A model generated the notes under the pieces. The model saw nothing but the letters and a program-made list of their open reading frames with translations. It did not search any database and was not told the DNA's origin. Position numbers and translations under genes: made by a program. From positions 1 through 25,615 of the forward strand of contig CANKMK010000001.1 of assembly GCA_947483025.1 (NCBI GenBank): a stretch of DNA of 25,615 nt. Direction: 5' to 3'. Every line of letters begins with the position of its first letter. Positions within the stretch are counted from its first letter, which is position 1. The stretch comes from Chloroflexota bacterium (GTDB taxonomy: Bacteria; Chloroflexota; Limnocylindria; Limnocylindrales; Limnocylindraceae). This document shows positions 9,541 to 17,688 of the stretch, in pieces.

Positions 9541-10755
9541 CTAGAAGATGCGCTTGCGCGGTCGCAGGAACGCTGGGATATCGAGATCGCCCGACTCAAC
9601 CTCTTCTGGCTGAGGCGCAACTACTGGAAGCGGCGCATCCGCAGCATCTGCAACGGCGACAGGGGCCGGCTCAGGCGTTGGCGTATAGGTGAAGCTCGGC
9701 GCAGAGGCTTCTTGTACGGCCACACCGTCGTCACGCAGGCTCCAGGCGCCACTCTCGGTCGCGCGGTACGGAGCACGTGGGCTGGAGGCTGAGCCCTGCC
9801 GATCGGCAGAGAAGCCGGTGGCGATCACGGTGATCTGAATCTCATCACCGAGCGACTCGTCGAGCGAGGTTCCGAAGATGATGTTCGCCTCGTCGTCGGC
9901 ACGGGCGGTGATGTGGTTGATCGCCTCGTTCACCTCGTGCAACGTGACGGTGGCCGATGCAGCGACGTTGATCAGCACGCCGGTGGCACCCTGAATGTCG
10001 ACCTCGAGGAGTGGTGAGGCGATCGCGATCTCGGCGGCAGAGGTGGCGCGGTTCTCGCCGCTGGCACGGCCGATGCCCATAAGTGCTGAGCCGGCGTCAC
10101 GCATGATCGAACGCACATCGGCGAAGTCGAGGTTGATGATGCCAGGCACCGTGATGACATCGCTGACGCCCTTGACCGCCTGACGCAGAACGTCGTCGGC
10201 GATGCGGAACGAGTCTTCCATGGAGGTCTGGCGGCTTACGACGCTGAGGAGTCGCTCATTCGGGATAACGATGAGGGTATCGACATGCTTGCGCAGCTCG
10301 TTGGCGGCCGCCTCGGCAACTGCGGCACGTCGCTTCCCTTCGAAGACGAATGGCTTCGTGACGATACCGATGGTGAGGGCACCGATCTCTTTAGCGATCT
10401 TCGCAACAACAGGTGCTGCGCCTGAGCCGGTGCCGCCGCCCATGCCAGCGGTCACAAAGACAAGGTCAGAGCCTTCAAGTGCGGCACGGAGGTTCTCAAT
10501 ATCTTCCTGCGCGGCGCGCTCGCCAACGGCTGAGTCGCCACCGGCGCCGAGGCCACGGGAGATTCCGTCACCAATGCGAATGCGTGTTGGGGCGTGGGAC
10601 TTCACCAGCGCCTGAGCATCGGTGTTCACGGCAATGAATTCCACGCCGAGGAGCTCGGCACGAATCATGCGGTTGACGGCGTTGGATCCTGCGCCGCCGA
10701 CACCGACGACGCGAATGAGCGCGAAATTTTCGGTCTGCGCTGCCATCGACTCCAT
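9541..10755 (-). CDS. ftsZ: Cell division GTPase FtsZ
   Basis: FtsZ is the tubulin homologue that polymerises with GTP into the Z-ring at midcell. The 404-residue protein has the N-terminal GVGGAGSNAVNRM, the tubulin signature GGGTGSGAAP at residues 106-115, the T7-loop NLDFADV at 208-214, and the second domain ending near residue 320. A proline/alanine-rich linker follows, ending in the conserved C-terminal peptide DLDIPAFLRP that docks on FtsA and other membrane anchors. The GTP loop carries Ser111 where most FtsZs have Thr. The start is uncertain between ATG 10755 (GGAGG only two bases away) and ATG 10746 (11 bases away). It is preceded by a 120-bp gap after ftsA. Confidence 0.98.
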   Translation of the reverse strand: MESMAAQTENFALIRVVGVGGAGSNAVNRMIRAELLGVEFIAVNTDAQALVKSHAPTRIRIGDGISRGLGAGGDSAVGERAAQEDIENLRAALEGSDLVFVTAGMGGGTGSGAAPVVAKIAKEIGALTIGIVTKPFVFEGKRRAAVAEAAANELRKHVDTLIVIPNERLLSVVSRQTSMEDSFRIADDVLRQAVKGVSDVITVPGIINLDFADVRSIMRDAGSALMGIGRASGENRATSAAEIAIASPLLEVDIQGATGVLINVAASATVTLHEVNEAINHITARADDEANIIFGTSLDESLGDEIQITVIATGFSADRQGSASSPRAPYRATESGAWSLRDDGVAVQEASAPSFTYTPTPEPAPVAVADAADAPLPVVAPQPEEVESGDLDIPAFLRPRKRIF

Positions 10756-10875
10756 GCCCTCCGGACCTGTTGCCCCGACTCTGCGCCGCCCGGGGCTAGC
10801 CCCGTTTAGACGACGCCCTCCCGTCGATCCCGCGAAGTGTAGCAGCGCCCCGCCCGCAGTTCGCGGGGGGTTGGG
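10756..10875 (-). promoter_or_regulatory. ftsA-ftsZ intergenic region with palindrome and possible promoter
   Basis: This 120-bp gap is the largest inside the cluster. It holds a perfect 14-bp palindrome, CGGGGCTAGCCCCG (10791-10804), 35 bases before the first ftsZ ATG. A GC-rich hairpin, CCCGC-GAACT-GCGGG, sits just after the ftsA stop. TACACT on the minus strand (10836-10841) could serve as a -10, but no good -35 sits 16-18 bases upstream. A separate ftsZ promoter is common in other bacteria. Here it is only a suggestion. Confidence 0.35.
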
Positions 10876-12117
10876 CTATCCCCGAATGCGCCCGAGGAGG
10901 TTGCGTGCTCCGCCCAGGAAGCGCCCACCGAAACCAGCGGCTGGCTCCTCGGCGATCCCCGCCTCATCAAGCCCGCGAGCGACCCAGGAGAAGAGGCCGA
11001 GCACGGCTGCCTGGGCTGGCCCACGGAATTCATCAAGGATCCCGAGGAGTGGGCCCGTTGGCGAGGCGACACGTACAGGCTTCTTGAGGATCTCGCGCCC
11101 CAGGGCTTCAACCCCCTCAAGTTGCGAGCCGCCGCCAGTAAGGACGACGCCTGCGCTGGTCACCTCTTGACCGGCACTGGCGATGACGCCAGCGATCAGT
11201 TCAAAAATCTCGCTCATGCGCGGCTCAATGATGCGAGCGAGCTCAAGTCGGCTAATGCGTCGACCAACCGCCTCATCTGGCACGTTGTACTGCTCCGCAT
11301 CGCTGGCCGTGCGCGGGTCGCAGGTGCCATAGGTCGTCTTCAGCTCTTCAGCCGCCAAGAGGCTCGTCTTGAGGCCAATCGCCACGTCACGCGTAATGAA
11401 GGCCCCGCCAATCGGCAGGACCGCGGTGTAGACCACAGCGTTCTGATGGAAGATCGCGATATCGCAGGTCTCGGCCCCAATGTCCACGAGCACCGTTCCA
11501 AGCTCGCGCTCAGTCTCGGTCAACGTGAGCTCTGCGGCGGCGAGCGACGCGGGCACATAGTCGTCAACGGCAATGCCGGCTGCCTGCACGCACTTCTCAA
11601 GGTTCTGCACGGCGGTGCTGCCCGCAGTAATGAGGTGTGCACGAGCCTCAAGTCGGTAGGCGATCATGCCGCGTGGCTGCTGAATCCCCTCTTGCCCATC
11701 GACGATGTACGAGGATGGAAGCACATTGAGCAGCATGCGCGAGTTTGGCACCTCGATCGCACGGCAGACCTCAAGGACGCGGTCGACATCGTCGTCACGA
11801 ATCTCACGATCAGGGTTGGCGACGGCAACCTGGCCGCTCGTGTTCACCCCAAGCACGTGGTTTCCGGAGATGGTGATGGTGGCGTGTTCAATGTGATAGC
11901 CAGAGAGGCGTTCTGCGGCGTCGACTGCGGCGCGAATTGCAGCCCCAGTCTTCTCAATGTCGGTGACAACTCCCTTGCGCATCCCCTGGTTCGGGTAGGT
12001 TCCCTTGCCGATTACGCTGATAGAGCCGTTCTCGCCACCAATGTGCGCGATGGCGCACGCGACCTTAGAGGTGCCGATATCAATTGCGGCAATCGTTGTG
12101 TAGCGCTCTTCTGCCAT
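10876..12117 (-). CDS. ftsA: Cell division protein FtsA (actin-like membrane anchor)
   Basis: FtsA is an actin-fold ATPase that tethers FtsZ filaments to the membrane and helps recruit later division proteins. The 413-residue product begins with the phosphate-binding AAIDIGTSKVACAIA (residues 10-24). The FtsA-specific SHS2/1C subdomain lies around residues 85-165. The second phosphate segment is TVLVDIGAETCDIAIF, and VVLTGGGSQLEGV is the adenosine motif. The last 17 residues (GGRFLGGARNLLGRIRG) form a basic amphipathic helix typical of the membrane-targeting sequence. GGAGG lies about ten bases before the ATG. An 80-bp spacer separates it from ftsQ and may hold a promoter. FtsA presence is informative, as most Actinobacteria lack it. 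Confidence 0.97.
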   Translation of the reverse strand: MAEERYTTIAAIDIGTSKVACAIAHIGGENGSISVIGKGTYPNQGMRKGVVTDIEKTGAAIRAAVDAAERLSGYHIEHATITISGNHVLGVNTSGQVAVANPDREIRDDDVDRVLEVCRAIEVPNSRMLLNVLPSSYIVDGQEGIQQPRGMIAYRLEARAHLITAGSTAVQNLEKCVQAAGIAVDDYVPASLAAAELTLTETERELGTVLVDIGAETCDIAIFHQNAVVYTAVLPIGGAFITRDVAIGLKTSLLAAEELKTTYGTCDPRTASDAEQYNVPDEAVGRRISRLELARIIEPRMSEIFELIAGVIASAGQEVTSAGVVLTGGGSQLEGVEALGREILKKPVRVASPTGPLLGILDEFRGPAQAAVLGLFSWVARGLDEAGIAEEPAAGFGGRFLGGARNLLGRIRG

Positions 12118-12154
12118 TTAGTTCTTCCCTCCACACTGTGCGCTCATCCTGCGC

Positions 12155-12160
12155 ATCATA
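12155..12160 (-). promoter_or_regulatory. Candidate -10 element upstream of ftsA
   Basis: TATGAT on the minus strand is one mismatch from the -10 consensus and would start transcription about 30 bases before the ftsA ATG. The sequence 17 bases upstream is G-rich and does not resemble TTGACA, so a -35 is lacking. The spacing between ftsQ and ftsA, where nearly every earlier junction overlaps, makes an internal ftsAZ promoter plausible. Confidence 0.35.
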
Positions 12161-12187
12161 CCCCTGCCCACCCGAACGCCCCACCCC
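12161..12187 (-). other. Potential G-quadruplex motif between ftsQ and ftsA
   Basis: On the minus (coding) strand there are five runs of three or four Gs separated by one, five, one and two bases. This satisfies the usual G3+N1-7 rule for a four-tetrad-run motif. It lies immediately upstream of the TATGAT candidate -10 of ftsA. Folding is only a possibility, and G-rich runs are common in GC-rich DNA. Confidence 0.45.
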
Positions 12188-12197
12188 ATCTCCACCA

Positions 12198-13280
12198 TCA
12201 CGGACTCACCGTGGGGGTTGAGGGGCTCGGCGAAGGATCAGAGGGGGCCGGGCTCAGGCTCGGGCTCGGCTCAACGGCGGGTGGTGGCGGGCGCACCCCC
12301 TTTACCGTGTAGGTACCAGCCTGGTCGTCGGCGAGGATCACCCAGCCGATCCCGGTCTCTCGGCCTGCGAGCAAGCTGCGCAAGAGGCGGACCTGGCCTG
12401 GGATCATGCTGGTGGGACGAATGGTGGCGGAGTAGATGCCGAAGACGGCGTTCCACTCAATCGCTGGCCCGGCGGCCTCAATGACGAAGCCGAAGTCACT
12501 GAGGAGTCGCAGGGTCAGCGTTGTCGCGGCGGTGCCGAGGTCCTCTGGGGTGAGGGAGGCGATGCGCGTGACCACATCAAGTTCGGTCGCCGTGAGCTGC
12601 CCCGCCGTAGGGAGTGGGCTTGGCACGCGATCGTCATAGAGCAGCGGTGCCGCCGCAAGTGCCGCCTCTGCCGTGGGCGCAAGGCTGAGCGAGGTGGTCT
12701 CTCCAAGGAGTTCACCCTGCTCGGTGATGGCGTAGACGCGATCACCAATCTGCCAGCGCAACAGGAGTGTCTTCTCGCGCACCCGAATCTGGATCCCGTC
12801 GGGGAGCCCAGCGTTTACCCGCACAGAGTCAACGAGCGGGAGTGCAGCAACCGCCTCCCCCGCCTCGCGCAGGTTTACCCCAAGCAGGCTGCTCCCGATC
12901 GGTATGTTCGCCGCCGCAATCACCGCTTCGGGATCAAGGAGCGTGGTGCCAATGACGGAGATCTGGCCAACTGTCGTGAGGTTGGCGCGTGCAGCCACCG
13001 GCGGCAGAAGGAATGACGCAACCAGCAGTGCACCAAGGGCCAGACGACGCAGCCGAGCTGCAGCCCCAGGAGTGAGACGAGCGCCTCTTCCTGACGATGC
13101 GCCAGGCTCTTCGTTGATACGGCGGTTCAATGATCCCCCGACGGGGGTCACCCCGGCACGTCGTCGAGCTCCCGCGAGGCCGGGGCGTACGCCGAGTGGC
13201 GCCTCGCCAGGACCAAATGGGCGCGCACCTGCGCCGCGATGTTGTCCGCGACCATTCGCTGCTGGCTTCCGATCACTCAT
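12198..13280 (-). CDS. ftsQ: Cell division protein FtsQ/DivIB (POTRA domain)
   Basis: FtsQ is a single-pass membrane protein that links early and late divisome components. The 360-residue product has a long basic, glycine-rich cytoplasmic N-terminus (1-78), one membrane segment (about 79-97, ending PPVAARA) and a POTRA domain from about residue 103. The POTRA domain opens with VGQISVIGTTLLDPEAVIAA, followed by LPLVDSVRVNAGLPDGIQIRVREK. The extracytoplasmic beta domain follows, and the last 30 residues are a Pro/Ser repeat tail (PSPSLSPAPSDPSPSPS) that is unusual for FtsQ. Sequence conservation in this family is low, but position between ddl and ftsA plus the POTRA pattern is decisive. ATG overlaps the ddl stop as ATGA. 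Confidence 0.92.
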   Translation of the reverse strand: MSDRKPAANGRGQHRGAGARPFGPGEAPLGVRPGLAGARRRAGVTPVGGSLNRRINEEPGASSGRGARLTPGAAARLRRLALGALLVASFLLPPVAARANLTTVGQISVIGTTLLDPEAVIAAANIPIGSSLLGVNLREAGEAVAALPLVDSVRVNAGLPDGIQIRVREKTLLLRWQIGDRVYAITEQGELLGETTSLSLAPTAEAALAAAPLLYDDRVPSPLPTAGQLTATELDVVTRIASLTPEDLGTAATTLTLRLLSDFGFVIEAAGPAIEWNAVFGIYSATIRPTSMIPGQVRLLRSLLAGRETGIGWVILADDQAGTYTVKGVRPPPPAVEPSPSLSPAPSDPSPSPSTPTVSP

Positions 13281-14401
13281 CGCGCGCTACGCGGTGCTGG
13301 GCGTGCCGACGCTGCCGCGACAAGTTCGACGCATAACTCCACAAAACTTGAGCCACCCGACATCACGAGGGCGGGGAAGAGCGAGATTGGCGTGAAGCCA
13401 GGGAAGGTGTTTACCTCTGAGAGGTACCAGCGGCCAGCGCGTTCGCCACTCCGCGCCATCAAGAAGTCCATGCGCGAGAGGCCGCGACTCCCTGCGGCGC
13501 CGAAGAGGGCAACGGCGGCGGCGCGCATCTCATCCGCCACTGCAGACGGGAGGTCGCTCGACGTCGTGGTGCGCGAAACTCCCGGTGCGTATTTGGCGTC
13601 GTAATCGTAAAACTCTCGTCCAGGGAAGACCTCGCCGGGACCGAACGCTTGCACCGTGCCATCGGCGCGCTCCAATACCGCAACCTCTAGTTCCCGAGCG
13701 CGCTCAAGGTATGGCTCCAGCATGGCTCGGTCTCCAAAACGCAGAGCCTCATCAACGACATCTGCCCACTCATCTGACGTGTGTGCGATCTTCATGCCGA
13801 TCGACGACCCATGCGCTGCAGGCTTACCGATCAGCGCGCCGGTGGTTGCGTGCACCTGGGCAAACGATGCGATCCCGCGAAGCTGACCCGCTCGATCCGA
13901 TGACCACTCACCGTGCGCGATCACGAGCTCAGGGAGCGTTGCAACCCCGTGTTGCCGCGCAAGCGCCTTGAAGGCCGGCTTATCCATGCCGAGCGCCGCA
14001 ACGAGAGGGCTATCACCAACATAATTCAGCCCAGCCGCCGCGGCCGCCGCGGCGATCGTGCCATCCTCATCACCAGGGCCGTGCAGTGCGGGAATGACGA
14101 TCGTTGCTGGTGCCGATACCGCAACGCTGGTGAGGTAAACATCAAGCGCCATCGGCTGTACGCCGAGCAGTGCCGGCGCGGTGAGGTCGGTGTATGCGCC
14201 GCCAGGAAGATCGCCGCGGCGGTGCCCCGCTGGCAGCGGTCGAAGCGAGCCATCACGTGCAATGTGCGCTTGGGCAACCTGCAGCCCCGCATCGAGCAGC
14301 GCGGCGGCGATGGCGGTGCCAGAGATCACGGAGACATCTGACTCCGCACTCCTCCCGCCGAAGAGCACCAAGACTGGTGGCAGCGCGCTCCCCCCGCTCA
14401 C
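13277..14401 (-). CDS. ddl: D-alanine--D-alanine ligase
   Basis: Ddl makes the D-Ala-D-Ala dipeptide that MurF adds to the peptidoglycan precursor. The 374-residue ATP-grasp enzyme has the N-terminal LFGGRSAESDVSVISG, HGPGDEDGTI for substrate binding, and IGKPAAHGSSIGM in the ATP-grasp core. FYDYDAKY has the tyrosine typical of D-Ala-D-Ala (not D-lactate) ligases. The metal-binding SEVNTFPGFTPISLFP lies near the C-terminus. The GTG start overlaps the murB TGA (GTGA), indicating coupling. The C-terminus overlaps ftsQ by four bases. A D-Ala-D-Lac specificity is unlikely given the active-site tyrosine. Confidence 0.96.
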   Translation of the reverse strand: MSGGSALPPVLVLFGGRSAESDVSVISGTAIAAALLDAGLQVAQAHIARDGSLRPLPAGHRRGDLPGGAYTDLTAPALLGVQPMALDVYLTSVAVSAPATIVIPALHGPGDEDGTIAAAAAAAGLNYVGDSPLVAALGMDKPAFKALARQHGVATLPELVIAHGEWSSDRAGQLRGIASFAQVHATTGALIGKPAAHGSSIGMKIAHTSDEWADVVDEALRFGDRAMLEPYLERARELEVAVLERADGTVQAFGPGEVFPGREFYDYDAKYAPGVSRTTTSSDLPSAVADEMRAAAVALFGAAGSRGLSRMDFLMARSGERAGRWYLSEVNTFPGFTPISLFPALVMSGGSSFVELCVELVAAASARPAPRSAR

Positions 14402-15357
14402 GCAGCGAACTCCCCAATGAACGCAATCTCGGTCGCGAGCGTGATGCCGCTCTTGGCGTTGACGGCATCACGGCAGGCGTCGTGCAGTGCGCGGATATCT
14501 GCTGCAGTTGCGCCCCCACGATTCAGGATCCAGTTGGCGTGCATCTCAGAGACCTCTGCACCGCCAATGCGCACCCCCTTCATCCCCGCAGCCTCAATCA
14601 GCGCGCCGGCGCTCAGCTCCCCTGGAGGATTGCGGAAGACGCTCCCAGCGCTCGGAATACCGAGTGGCTGGTGCTCGCGACGCCAGCGGCGAATCTCTTC
14701 GAGGTGCGACTTGATCAGGTCTGGCTCACCAGGTGCCAGAGCGACAGTCGCCCCCAAGATCACCTCACCGACCCCCTCTGGGCGCTTGAATCGCGACTCG
14801 CGGTAGCTGAAGGCTGCCTCAGCGACAGGGATCTCCGCCTCGCTGCCGTCCGCGCGGAGGAGCGTGACGGTCGTGGTGATCGCGGCCATCTCACCACCAT
14901 GCGCTCCAGCATTCGCCCAGATTGCGCCACCAATGTTCCCTGGAATGGCGAGGGCGAACTCAAGCCCGGTGAGCCCAGCTTCGGCGGCAATCGTCGACGC
15001 CTTCGCCATGGGGACCCCTGAATCGAAGGAGATCGTTCCCGCTGCCAGATTGACGTCGTACCCCGCGCTGCGGTTGAGTGCCACGATGCCGCGAATGCCA
15101 GCGTCGCCAACGACCACATTGCTGCCGCGTCCGAGGATGCGTAGCGGCCAGCCGCGCGAGGCCGCCAGGCGAACGAGACCGCGCAGGGCGAATCGATCAC
15201 GAATGGTGACGAGGAGATCTGCAGGCCCACCAACTCGCATTGTGGTGTGTTCAGCAAGGGGTTCGCTGCGGAGCACCTTCAGGCTGAGGCGGCGCTCCAG
15301 CTCGCGCGCGGCGACTTCGGCGTCGGCCCACGGCTGATGCGCGTGCACGTCGCTCAT
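14398..15357 (-). CDS. murB: UDP-N-acetylenolpyruvoylglucosamine reductase MurB (type II)
   Basis: MurB is the FAD and NADPH enzyme that reduces UDP-GlcNAc-enolpyruvate to UDP-MurNAc. The 319-residue protein has TTMRVGGPADLL (FAD domain start), ILGRGSNVVVGDAGIRG, and IPGNIGGAIWANAGAHGGE. Arg186 lies in FSYRESRF, Ser239 (proton donor) in SAGSVFRNP, and a C-terminal Glu near residue 310. Its length and the YRESRF and AGSVFRNP patterns fit type II MurB, the form lacking the extra loop of E. coli MurB. Its ATG overlaps the murG stop (ATGA). murC, which commonly lies between murG and murB, is missing. Confidence 0.97.
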   Translation of the reverse strand: MSDVHAHQPWADAEVAARELERRLSLKVLRSEPLAEHTTMRVGGPADLLVTIRDRFALRGLVRLAASRGWPLRILGRGSNVVVGDAGIRGIVALNRSAGYDVNLAAGTISFDSGVPMAKASTIAAEAGLTGLEFALAIPGNIGGAIWANAGAHGGEMAAITTTVTLLRADGSEAEIPVAEAAFSYRESRFKRPEGVGEVILGATVALAPGEPDLIKSHLEEIRRWRREHQPLGIPSAGSVFRNPPGELSAGALIEAAGMKGVRIGGAEVSEMHANWILNRGGATAADIRALHDACRDAVNAKSGITLATEIAFIGEFAA

Positions 15358-16457
15358 CTCTGGCCGCCTAGTTGGAGCAACTTCTCGGCAATGACTGTGG
15401 CCGCGTCAGGGTGTGCGAGCGTTGTGGCGGCGCGCGCTGCTGCAGCGCGTTGCGCCGGCGTTGCGTAGGTTGCTACGGCGGAGAGGAGGCGCTCCGCGGT
15501 CAGATCCTCATCGTTGATGAGGGTGGCCGCCCCCGCCGCTGCTGCGGCCTCTGCATTCGCGCGCTGATGGCCGCCCGCAAACGGATACGGCACGATGATG
15601 GCGGGGAGTCCGGCAGCGGCCGCTTCGGCAATCGTTGACGCGCCAGCGCGCCCCAGCATTAGATCGGCGGAGACGAGTGCCTCCTCCATTGCTCCCCCAC
15701 CGAGAAACGCGACTGGGAGATAGCGATCGCGCAGCTCCGCCGGCAGACCCGCTCGTCGACGCTCCGCCTCTGAAAGGCCATCCATCACGACATGGAGAAC
15801 GCTCCACCCATGCAGCAGCGTGGAGAGTGCACCGTCGAGTGCCGTCTCGAATCGACGCACTCGCTGCGAGCCGCCGAATACCAAGAGGAGTTGGTCACTT
15901 GGTGAGAGGCCACGTGCCTTGCGTGCTGCGGTTCGATCGATCGACAGTTCGCGCACTGGTGTGCCGGTGACGGTTGTCTTAACGCCGCTCCATGGCGCGC
16001 GCTCTGCCGTCTGCCGCCACGCTACCGCGCGGTGCGAGGCGAGCGGTGCAACGAGCGTGTTTGAACGGCCCGCCTGCACGTTCCCCTCCCAGAGGAGGCT
16101 CGGCGTGCGCGTCAGCCACGCTGCAATCAGTGTGGGAATGGCGATGTACCCGCCAGTGGAGAAGATCACGTCGGGTCGAACACGACGAATCACGCGAATC
16201 GCTTGTGGAATGGACCAGAGGAGCTTCGCGGCATCACGCGCCGTTGCAAGCAGGCCGGCACCGCTCGGTCGCAGGCTTGGGGCGGCCAGGAGCGTCAACG
16301 GGTATCCCGCCTCTGGTACAAGACGTGACTCGACGCCACGTGCGCCGCCGAGCCAGCTGATCTCAGCGGCGGTATGGAGTTGGCGAACCGTACGAGCTAC
16401 GGCGAACGCTGGGAAGAGATGCCCCCCCGTTCCGCCACCCGCGATGAGCACGCGCAT
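15354..16457 (-). CDS. murG: UDP-GlcNAc:lipid I N-acetylglucosaminyltransferase MurG
   Basis: MurG adds GlcNAc to lipid I to form lipid II at the inner face of the membrane. The protein (367 residues from the chosen start) opens MRVLIAGGGTGGHLFPAFAV, the glycine-rich donor of the GT28 family. It also has SWLGGARGVESRLVPEAGYPL, STGGYIAIPTLIAA, and the C-domain GRAGASTIAEAAAAGLPAIIVPYPFA that binds UDP-GlcNAc. AGGAGG at 16463-16468 lies five bases before ATG 16457, and homology begins exactly there. An upstream in-frame extension to 16493 is unlikely. The first 95 bases lie inside the 3' end of ftsW in another frame. Confidence 0.97.
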   Translation of the reverse strand: MRVLIAGGGTGGHLFPAFAVARTVRQLHTAAEISWLGGARGVESRLVPEAGYPLTLLAAPSLRPSGAGLLATARDAAKLLWSIPQAIRVIRRVRPDVIFSTGGYIAIPTLIAAWLTRTPSLLWEGNVQAGRSNTLVAPLASHRAVAWRQTAERAPWSGVKTTVTGTPVRELSIDRTAARKARGLSPSDQLLLVFGGSQRVRRFETALDGALSTLLHGWSVLHVVMDGLSEAERRRAGLPAELRDRYLPVAFLGGGAMEEALVSADLMLGRAGASTIAEAAAAGLPAIIVPYPFAGGHQRANAEAAAAAGAATLINDEDLTAERLLSAVATYATPAQRAAAARAATTLAHPDAATVIAEKLLQLGGQR

Positions 16458-17688
16458 CACTACCTCCTGCCTGGCTTGGTTCCATCGTCTCACGCGAGAC
16501 TGAGAGGAGCAGCCCGATCGCTGCCATCAACACGATGAGCGACGAGCCGCCCTGCGAGACCAGCGGGAGCGGCACCCCGGTGACTGGGAGCAGGGCGAGG
16601 ACGACGGCGATGTTCACGAATGCCTGCCCAGAGATCCACACCACGATCCCGGTCGCGATGAGGGCGCCGTAGGTGTCGGGGGCGCGCCGGGCCGTTCGGA
16701 GGCCACGAAGGGCGATCGCCAAGAAGGCGGAGATCACGATCAGCATGCCGACGAGGCCAGCCTCCTCACCAATGACCGCAAAGATGTAGTCGTTCCATGC
16801 GTACGGAATGTTGATCCCACCCAGCTGCTGGGAGGAGCCGAGCCCTGAGCCGAGTGGCCCACCGACCGCCATCGCGATCAAGCCTTGCAGTGTTTGATAG
16901 GTGGATCCCGTTGGGTCAGAGAATGGGTCGCTGAATCCACCGAGGCGTGCCGCCTGATATCCGTTCGTGAACATCAGGGCGATGGCAACCGCTGCGGCAC
17001 CAATTCCCGGAGCCAACACCCAGCGCAGCGGGACACCCGCGACAAAGAGGAGCGAGAACCCGATCAGCCCAAGAATCGACGCTGTGCCCAGGTCTGGCTC
17101 AACAAGTACGAGGACCACAGAGAGCCCGATCGCCAGGAGTGGCGAGAGCATGGTCTCAAATGTCTTGCCGATCTCATGCCCACGGCGCGCGAGGAAGTCG
17201 GCGAGGAAGAGGATCAGCGAGAACTTGGCCGCCTCAGCCGCATGGATGCTGATCGGCCCAATAGAGAGTGAGCGTCGAAGGCCAGCCTCCGTGGGGACTC
17301 CCGGAATCAACACGGCGATCAGCAGCGCAATCGACGCGAGCATCGCGATTGGTGCAAGGGGACGCCAGCGTCGGTAGTCAGTTGCAGAAAGCACGTAGAG
17401 GAAGGCGAATCCAATGATTGCGTAGAAGAGTTGCTTGACACCTGCGCCGTATGCATCGTTCGTCTTCATCAGACTGTTCATCGCGGAGGATGAGAAGACC
17501 ATCAGCACCCCGATACCAACGAGGACCACGGCAGGGAGGAGAATCGCCTTGTCTTCGCCAGGGCGTTGGATGCGGAGCGCGCTTGCGATGCGCTGACGTG
17601 CAGAACCGCTCCGCTGCGGTGTCCCTCCGCTCGCTGGGCGAGCCCCTGGGGTGCGGGTGAGGCCTGGCTGTCGCACGAGTCGGCTCAT
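16363..17688 (-). CDS. ftsW: FtsW, SEDS-family peptidoglycan polymerase of division
   Basis: FtsW is a multi-pass SEDS glycosyltransferase that polymerises lipid II at the septum with FtsI. The 441-residue protein has a basic cytoplasmic N-terminus of about 45 residues, then about ten hydrophobic segments beginning AILLPAVVLVGIGVLMVFSS. The conserved acidic site lies in NDYIFAVIGEEAGLVG, whose Asp corresponds to the catalytic Asp of the family. LPVTGVPLPLVSQGGSS is near the end. Two common motifs vary: QPSE is HAAE, and SYGGSS is SQGGSS. After the last membrane segment the frame continues about 40 residues, most of them overlapping murG. ATG overlaps the murD stop (ATGA). RodA is the alternative, but neighbours favour FtsW. 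Confidence 0.94.
   Translation of the reverse strand: MSRLVRQPGLTRTPGARPASGGTPQRSGSARQRIASALRIQRPGEDKAILLPAVVLVGIGVLMVFSSSAMNSLMKTNDAYGAGVKQLFYAIIGFAFLYVLSATDYRRWRPLAPIAMLASIALLIAVLIPGVPTEAGLRRSLSIGPISIHAAEAAKFSLILFLADFLARRGHEIGKTFETMLSPLLAIGLSVVLVLVEPDLGTASILGLIGFSLLFVAGVPLRWVLAPGIGAAAVAIALMFTNGYQAARLGGFSDPFSDPTGSTYQTLQGLIAMAVGGPLGSGLGSSQQLGGINIPYAWNDYIFAVIGEEAGLVGMLIVISAFLAIALRGLRTARRAPDTYGALIATGIVVWISGQAFVNIAVVLALLPVTGVPLPLVSQGGSSLIVLMAAIGLLLSVSRETMEPSQAGGSDARAHRGWRNGGASLPSVRRSSYGSPTPYRR
16463..16468 (-). promoter_or_regulatory. Shine-Dalgarno site of murG inside ftsW
   Basis: The minus strand reads AGGAGG five bases before the murG ATG (16455-16457). It lies within the ftsW reading frame and fixes the murG start, making the 95-bp overlap real at least from the murG side. 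Confidence 0.75.

Noticed and set aside
12165..12200. MraZ-like TGGG motifs upstream of ftsA
   Set aside because: TGGG occurrences there are not spaced at 10 bp, unlike the array before mraZ.
12201..12300. Repeated GGCTC units as a DNA repeat
   Set aside because: They encode the Pro/Ser tail of FtsQ and are explained by low-complexity coding.
11122..12312. Long plus-strand open frame opposite ftsA
   Set aside because: It is a GC-driven antisense shadow of ftsA with Arg/His-rich composition and no recognisable domain; the same holds for other long plus-strand frames in the cluster.
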